Shown here one piece after another: positions 6,401 through 10,301 of a stretch of DNA of 10,301 nt; positions within the stretch are counted from its first letter, which is position 1, and each line of letters opens with the position of its first letter. The stretch lies in NCBI GenBank assembly GCA_040512755.1, contig JBEVEP010000104.1:1-10301 (forward strand). The letters run 5' to 3'. This stretch comes from JBEVEP01 sp040512755. GTDB lineage: Bacteria; Pseudomonadota; Alphaproteobacteria; Rhizobiales; Rhizobiaceae. The notes under the pieces are model-generated. The model was not told the DNA's origin, made no database searches, and saw only the letters and a list, made by a program, of their open reading frames with translations. The position numbers were made by a program, and so were the translations under genes.

Positions 6401-6885
6401 TATTCTGCACCCCCTTCAACACCCTCGCGCGGACGGCGCGGACCACGGTCGCCGCCGTCGCGGTCGCCAAAGCTGCGCGGACCGCGATCGCGATCACCGA
6501 AACCGCGCGACGGACGGTCGCCACGGTCGCCGAAGCCACGGTCGCCGCGGTCGGAGCGCTCTTCGCGCTTCTGCATCATGGCCGACTGGCCTTCCTCGTG
6601 CTTCTCGACCTTGACGGTCAGGAAGCGCAGTACGTCTTCCGACAGACCCATCTGGCGTTCCATCTCGTTGAGAGCCGCCGCGGGACAATCGAGGTCCATA
6701 AGAGTGTAGTATGCCTTCCGGTTCTTCTTGATCCGGTAGGTGAGGGACTTCAGTCCCCAGTTCTCGACCCGGCCGACCGACCCGCCATTTGCCGCGACGA
6801 CGCCCTTGTACTGTTCGACAAGCGCATCGACCTGCTGCTGCGAGAGGTCCTGACGGGCAAGAAACACATGTTCGTAAAGAGCCAT
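6400..6885 (-). CDS. rpsF: 30S ribosomal protein S6 with an Arg/Gly/Asp-rich tail
   Basis: S6 forms a heterodimer with S18 on the 30S platform. The globular domain (about 1-97) shows MALYEHVFLARQDLSQQQVD, ENWGLKSLTYRIKKNRKAYY (41-60) and LRFLTVKVE (86-94), all typical. From about residue 110 to 161 the protein becomes a low-complexity tail built from repeats of the GFGDRGDR / GFGDRDRG kind, rich in Arg, Gly and Asp and presumably disordered. E. coli S6 is about 131-135 residues; alphaproteobacterial S6 often carries extensions. The ATG at 6883-6885 has AAAGG upstream. It is the first gene of the ribosomal cluster, with a one-base overlap to rpsR. Confidence 0.97.
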   Translation of the reverse strand: MALYEHVFLARQDLSQQQVDALVEQYKGVVAANGGSVGRVENWGLKSLTYRIKKNRKAYYTLMDLDCPAAALNEMERQMGLSEDVLRFLTVKVEKHEEGQSAMMQKREERSDRGDRGFGDRGDRPSRGFGDRDRGPRSFGDRDGGDRGPRRPREGVEGGAE

Positions 6886-7146
6886 TGTCTTGCCTTTCTT
6901 CGTTTCTCTCCCGGTTCCCGGCGGCTAAAGCCTCTGCGACCTTGTCAAAGCCGGCGAGCGGCGAAGAAAGGCGCATTCACGAGACGGTCGAGAGCGGAGA
7001 CACGGGAGGCGGAAGTGCTTTTGCCTTCACGCGGAAGCCTCACCCTTGCGGACAAAACCTCCGGCCCTCCGTTCAGCCCCCAGCTGGGACCGGCAGATTG
7101 CGGCGGCTCATACAGGGGAATGGTGGGAAAGGCAAGGGACAGGCCG
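6886..7146 (-). promoter_or_regulatory. Leader region of the rpsF operon
   Basis: This 261-base gap between the zeta-like gene and rpsF holds no supported gene. The promoter of the ribosomal cluster is expected here. A perfect TTGACA (minus strand, 6943-6948) is the best -35 candidate, but I see no good -10 at the right distance. A small GGC-TTTA-GCC hairpin lies at 6922-6931. Many bacteria control rpsF with an S6:S18-binding leader RNA; I could not confirm that motif by eye. No T-tailed hairpin follows the zeta-like gene. Confidence 0.35.
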
Positions 7147-7764
7147 TCAATCAGTCTGGATTGTGCGCACTATGTCGACGATCGTGCTCAGCGCATTTTG
7201 TGCAAGCGCCACTGTGCCGTCCAGTTTTTCGGCGATCAGATCGGGCTCTGCGCCAGAATTGTCGAAAACCCACGCCCTGTCTGCCTGATCGAGAAACCAA
7301 TGCAATTGCTCAAGTGATCTTGCGTACCGTGCCCGGATCTTTTCTTCCGGTACACTGTGTCCGCCTTTCTTCACGCGCAAACGAACACGTTCAACGTTGC
7401 GTTCCGGGCTGTCCAGCAGCACGTAGATCAGCCAGACAGCGAAGCCAAGGCCGTGCGCTTTTTCAACCAGTCTGCGATACTTGGAAGTAGACAGGACGGT
7501 TTCTACGCCGATGGATTGGTGAACGTCCAAAGACGCTTCCAGCCACCGCTCCATCCGTTGGATTGCTGCTAGGTTGGCGGAGTCCAGGTCCAACCCTTCG
7601 ATGTCGCGGATTCTCACCGTGAGCAGGTCGGGATTTATGATCCAGACCGAGAGACCGTCCCATTCCATATCGGCATTCTGATAGACGCTGCTCTTTCCCG
7701 AACCGTTCGGTCCAGCAACAATCAGAAACGCGGGAGCGTCATCGCTTTCTCGGGGCAATATCAC
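7147..7764 (-). CDS. Zeta-toxin-like P-loop ATPase/kinase (COG4185 type)
   Basis: The 205-residue protein resembles the zeta-toxin / predicted ABC-type ATPase family. Zeta toxins phosphorylate the peptidoglycan precursor UDP-N-acetylglucosamine; many chromosomal relatives have no tested activity. Visible features are the P-loop LIVAGPNGSGKSS (14-26), INPD (43-46, with the Asp placed like the catalytic Asp of zeta toxins), VETVLST (87-93), and the family's RVRLRVKKGGHSVPEEKIRA (127-146) followed by RYARSLEQL. The start could be GTG at 7762-7764 or, with better ribosome-site spacing (GGGGTGAG), TTG at 7756-7758; a TGA lies directly upstream. Its start overlaps the preceding small gene by 26 bases, suggesting coupled translation. 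The GC content of sampled lines is a little lower than in ilvD, consistent with acquisition. Confidence 0.85.
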   Translation of the reverse strand: MILPRESDDAPAFLIVAGPNGSGKSSVYQNADMEWDGLSVWIINPDLLTVRIRDIEGLDLDSANLAAIQRMERWLEASLDVHQSIGVETVLSTSKYRRLVEKAHGLGFAVWLIYVLLDSPERNVERVRLRVKKGGHSVPEEKIRARYARSLEQLHWFLDQADRAWVFDNSGAEPDLIAEKLDGTVALAQNALSTIVDIVRTIQTD

Positions 7765-8113
7765 TCACCCCAACGAGGCGTTTGTTTTCGCGACGAGCAG
7801 CTTCGACGTTCTTGCCGAATACATAGGTCAGGTCCAACGTGAATGTCTTGCTTCCGGTGTCAAGCGTCCGCATTTCACGCCGTTTTCCATCGGCATCCAC
7901 AACCCGCTTTTTGGTTACCCCAGTGTCCTTGAGGCGCGTGTCGCCATATTTCTTGCCGACCGATTTGGACACAACGACCTTTGCCAACGTTTCCGACTCC
8001 ACAGTCACCCGCACGAAGATAGCATCGTTCCATCGCAGTTCAATGCGGATACCTTCAGTCGTCGCCCAACTCCCGCACGGCGCCTCGTGCGGCGCTCGTT
8101 GCGAACGCGGCAT
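7739..8113 (-). CDS. Small protein of unknown function, upstream partner of the zeta-like gene
   Basis: I do not recognise this family. The longest version has 124 residues from the ATG at 8111-8113. The first 19 residues are encoded within the 3' end of ilvD and look unlike the rest; the apparent domain starts near residue 21 (GIRIELRWNDAIFVRVTVE). A basic, beta-rich-looking middle follows (KKYGDTRLKDTG, 55-64; TKKRVVDADGKRREM, 67-81) and then a C-terminal stretch TYVFGKNVEAARRENKRLVG (96-115). It is soluble, with no signal peptide or membrane segment. The frame overlaps ilvD by 59 bases and the zeta-like gene by 26. Small gene before a zeta-like kinase is the order of many toxin-antitoxin pairs, so an antitoxin role is possible but unproven. 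GC is near 50% in one sampled line. Confidence 0.62.
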   Translation of the reverse strand: MPRSQRAPHEAPCGSWATTEGIRIELRWNDAIFVRVTVESETLAKVVVSKSVGKKYGDTRLKDTGVTKKRVVDADGKRREMRTLDTGSKTFTLDLTYVFGKNVEAARRENKRLVGVSDIAPRKR

Positions 8114-9893
8114 AGGCTTTCAGCGCCTTTGTCACCTTACGTTTGCGCTGCTCGGCAGGTTTCCAGCCCTTCGTGTCCTGCTCTGCCCGGCGGGCTGCCA
8201 GCGTCGCTTCATCCACGGCAAGGTGGATCGTGCGGTTGGGAATGTCGATCTCGATCCTGTCGCCCTCGCGCACCAGGCCGATGAGGCCGCCTTCGGCAGC
8301 TTCAGGGGAGACATGGCCGATGGAGAGGCCCGACGTGCCGCCGGAGAAACGGCCGTCGGTGATCAGGGCGCACGATTTGCCAAGCCCCTTCGATTTCAGA
8401 TAGCTGGTGGGGTATAGCATTTCCTGCATGCCCGGACCGCCCCGCGGGCCTTCGTAGCGGATCACGACAACGTCGCCCGGATTGATCTTGTTGGCCAGGA
8501 TGGCCTGCACGGACGAGTCCTGGCTTTCAAATACGCGGGCAGGGCCGCTGAACTTCAGGATGCTCTCATCGACGCCGGCGGTCTTCACAATGCAGCCGTC
8601 GAGCGCGATGTTGCCTCTGAGCACAGCGAGACCGCCATCTTTCGAGAACGGATATTCGGCGTTGCGGATGACGCCGCCCTCACGGTCGAGGTCGAGATCA
8701 TCCCAGCGCCGATCCTGGCTGAACGCCACCTGCGTCGGCACGCCGCCGGGCGCGGCCCTGAAGAAGTTGCGGACACTTTCGCTGTGGGTGCGGACGATGT
8801 CCCAACGGTCGAGCGCTTCGCCGAGCGTCGCGGTGTGGACCGTCGGCAGGTCTCGGTTGATCAGGCTGGCGCGGTCAAGCTCGCCAAGGATGGCCATGAT
8901 GCCGCCGGCTCGATGGACATCCTCCATGTGAACGTCCGACTTGGCTGGTGCGACTTTGCAGAGAACAGGCACACGGCGCGAAAGACGGTCGATGTCGTCC
9001 ATCGTAAAGTCGATATCGCCCTCATGGGCGGCGGCAAGGATATGCAGAACAGTGTTGGTCGAGCCCCCCATGGCGATGTCCAGCGCCATGGCATTTTCGA
9101 ACGCGCCCTTGGAGGCGATCGAACGCGGCAGCACGCTGGTGTCGTCCTGTTCGTAGTAACGCTGGGCGAGATCGACAATCAGGTGACCTGCCTCAACGAA
9201 CAGGCGGCGGCGGTCGGCATGGGTGGCAAGCGTCGACCCATTGCCGGGCAGTGAGAGTCCAAGCGCCTCGGTCAGGCAGTTCATCGAATTGGCGGTAAAC
9301 ATGCCCGAACAGGAGCCGCAGGTCGGGCAGGCGGAACGCTCGATGACTTTCACATCGTCGTCGCTCACCTTGTCGTCCGCGGCAGCGACCATCGCATCGA
9401 CAAGGTCCAGCGCCTGTTCCTTGCCTGCGAGCACCACTTTGCCGGCCTCCATCGGTCCGCCGGAGACGAAAACCGCCGGAATGTTGAGGCGAAGCGCCGC
9501 CATCAGCATTCCCGGCGTGATCTTGTCGCAATTGGAAATGCAGACCATGGCGTCTGCGCAATGCGCGTTGACCATGTATTCGACGCTGTCGGCGATAAGC
9601 TCGCGCGAGGGCAGCGAATAGAGCATGCCGTCGTGGCCCATGGCGATGCCGTCATCGACCGCAATCGTGTTGAATTCTTTGGCGACGCCCCCTGCCGCCT
9701 CGATCTCACGCGCAACGAGCTGGCCGAGGTCCTTCAGGTGGACGTGGCCCGGCACGAACTGGGTGAAGGAATTGACGACCGCGATGATTGGCTTGCCGAA
9801 ATCGGAGTCTTTCATGCCCGTCGCGCGCCAGAGGCCGCGGGCGCCGGCCATATTGCGGCCGTGAGTGGTGGTGCGGGAGCGGTACGCGGGCAT
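8055..9893 (-). CDS. ilvD: Dihydroxy-acid dehydratase
   Basis: IlvD dehydrates 2,3-dihydroxy-isovalerate and 2,3-dihydroxy-3-methylvalerate to the 2-keto acids that become valine and isoleucine (and leucine, pantothenate). It is a cytosolic Fe-S enzyme. At 612 residues it matches the E. coli enzyme (616) almost position for position: Asp81, the cluster ligand Cys122 in NCDKITPGM (121-129), Lys124, Cys195 in PTCGSCSGMFTANSMN (190-205), Glu491 and Ser517 in DGRFSGGTSG (513-522). The ATG at 9891-9893 has AGGA six bases upstream. Its last 59 bases overlap the following small gene. No attenuator or leader peptide is evident upstream. Confidence 0.98.
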   Translation of the reverse strand: MPAYRSRTTTHGRNMAGARGLWRATGMKDSDFGKPIIAVVNSFTQFVPGHVHLKDLGQLVAREIEAAGGVAKEFNTIAVDDGIAMGHDGMLYSLPSRELIADSVEYMVNAHCADAMVCISNCDKITPGMLMAALRLNIPAVFVSGGPMEAGKVVLAGKEQALDLVDAMVAAADDKVSDDDVKVIERSACPTCGSCSGMFTANSMNCLTEALGLSLPGNGSTLATHADRRRLFVEAGHLIVDLAQRYYEQDDTSVLPRSIASKGAFENAMALDIAMGGSTNTVLHILAAAHEGDIDFTMDDIDRLSRRVPVLCKVAPAKSDVHMEDVHRAGGIMAILGELDRASLINRDLPTVHTATLGEALDRWDIVRTHSESVRNFFRAAPGGVPTQVAFSQDRRWDDLDLDREGGVIRNAEYPFSKDGGLAVLRGNIALDGCIVKTAGVDESILKFSGPARVFESQDSSVQAILANKINPGDVVVIRYEGPRGGPGMQEMLYPTSYLKSKGLGKSCALITDGRFSGGTSGLSIGHVSPEAAEGGLIGLVREGDRIEIDIPNRTIHLAVDEATLAARRAEQDTKGWKPAEQRKRKVTKALKAYAAFATSAARGAVRELGDD

Positions 9894-10067
9894 ACTATGT
9901 CCTGTCTTGCGATGGCGGCAATCTAGCCGGTGCCGGTCGGTCGATGCTGTGATGCTTGCTGTTAGCGAAAAAGCGCGCGCTCGTCACGCCTTCAGATGAG
10001 GTGACGCTTGCGTGCCTACGGTGGCCACGGCTGTGAATCCAGTTAATGACCACTCGGTTGATGACAT

Positions 10068-10103
10068 CCCCTCTCACCGCTTGCTGCGCGAGCAGGTGAG
10101 GGG
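10068..10103. repeat. Imperfect inverted repeat (hairpin)
   Basis: The left arm CCCCTCTCACC pairs with the right arm GGTGAGGGG, with one bulge of two bases, and the loop can add GCT/AGC pairing. There is no T-run on either side, so it is not a standard terminator. It resembles short dispersed palindromes of rhizobial intergenic DNA. Confidence 0.5.
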
Positions 10104-10192
10104 ACTTTCAAAACACAAGCTTCTCCGTCGCCACGCCCGCTTTCGCGTCTGGCCATTGCCAAAGAACTCTCCCTGTCGGGAGCAGTCGGGAA

Positions 10193-10251
10193 GCGGGGCG
10201 CTGGGTCAGTGCCTCGTAAAGTAAATGTATGGCGCCTTCCCAGCGCCCCGC
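10193..10251. repeat. Perfect 13-base inverted repeat with 33-base spacer
   Basis: GCGGGGCGCTGGG at 10193-10205 and its exact reverse complement CCCAGCGCCCCGC at 10239-10251 flank an AT-richer spacer that includes GTAAAGTAAATGTATGG. A very stable stem is possible on either strand. It could be an intergenic repeat or the folded end of a transcript from outside the window. Confidence 0.6.
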
Positions 10252-10301
10252 CGGTGGTCTTGCCCGATCGTCGGGGCCCCCGCGGTGGCCTTTGCCGGTG
10301 C

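Larger units (their letters stand above)
9894..10301. other. Non-coding region upstream of ilvD with several inverted repeats
   Basis: No gene on either strand can be supported in these 408 bases. The ilvD promoter should be here, but I find no clear -35/-10 pair. It holds inverted repeats at 9982-10006 (CGTCAC/GTGACG), 10068-10103 and 10193-10251, and a small stem at 10169-10182 (CTCCC/GGGAG). A 31-codon GC-rich frame on the minus strand runs in from the window edge and stops at 10206-10208; it may or may not be the end of a gene outside. Confidence 0.5.

Noticed and set aside
6598..7490. Long plus-strand frames (239 and 233 codons) across rpsF, its leader and the zeta-like gene
   Set aside because: They run through two well-supported minus-strand genes and resemble no protein family.
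7839..8417. 192-codon plus-strand frame opposite the small gene and the end of ilvD
   Set aside because: Ser/Arg-rich antisense translation; the minus-strand reading gives a more protein-like sequence.
10206..10301. 31-codon frame on the minus strand running in from the window edge
   Set aside because: Too short to judge; its 3' part forms one arm of an inverted repeat, so it may be non-coding.

Overview
The window reads as a piece of the chromosome of a Rhizobiales alphaproteobacterium, most like Mesorhizobium or a near relative. The reasons are the high GC content, the gene order rpsF-rpsR-rplI-dnaB-radA-cvpA-purF, alphaproteobacterial versions of S6, S18, L9 and DnaB, and a two-hairpin intergenic repeat of the RIME type known from rhizobia. 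Every gene I can support lies on the minus strand, so transcription runs from high to low coordinates. Assignment is by recognition of protein motifs and gene order; no database search was possible.

In the order of transcription: 9894-10301 is non-coding DNA with inverted repeats. Next comes ilvD (dihydroxy-acid dehydratase, branched-chain amino acid synthesis; 8055-9893). Its 3' end overlaps a small unknown gene (7739-8113), which overlaps a zeta-toxin-like P-loop gene (7147-7764). These two form a compact pair that looks inserted between ilvD and the ribosomal cluster and could be a toxin-antitoxin module. After a 261-base leader come rpsF and rpsR, coupled by a one-base stop/start overlap, then a hairpin-bearing gap, rplI, and a strong intrinsic terminator at 5243-5272.

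The rplI-dnaB gap is 715 bases and is not empty. At 4880-5147 it holds a broken remnant of a cyclopropane-fatty-acyl-phospholipid synthase (cfa-like) gene: the N-terminus and C-terminus survive in three frames, and the middle is deleted. The next 300 bases upstream of dnaB hold no gene but carry a cluster of four GANTC (CcrM-type) sites. dnaB (replicative helicase) is followed by a RIME-like element at 2921-3076 that fills almost the whole dnaB-radA gap, where relatives, as I recall them, carry alr. Then come radA (recombination ATPase), cvpA (membrane protein) and the first 208 codons of purF (first step of purine synthesis), cut by the window edge.

The genes are mostly core housekeeping: translation, replication, recombination, purine and branched-chain amino acid synthesis. 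The interesting parts lie between them: the cfa relic, the RIME in the alr slot, the overlapping small-gene/zeta-like pair, and the repeats at the right edge. I see no rRNA, tRNA, CRISPR array, complete insertion sequence or phage gene.
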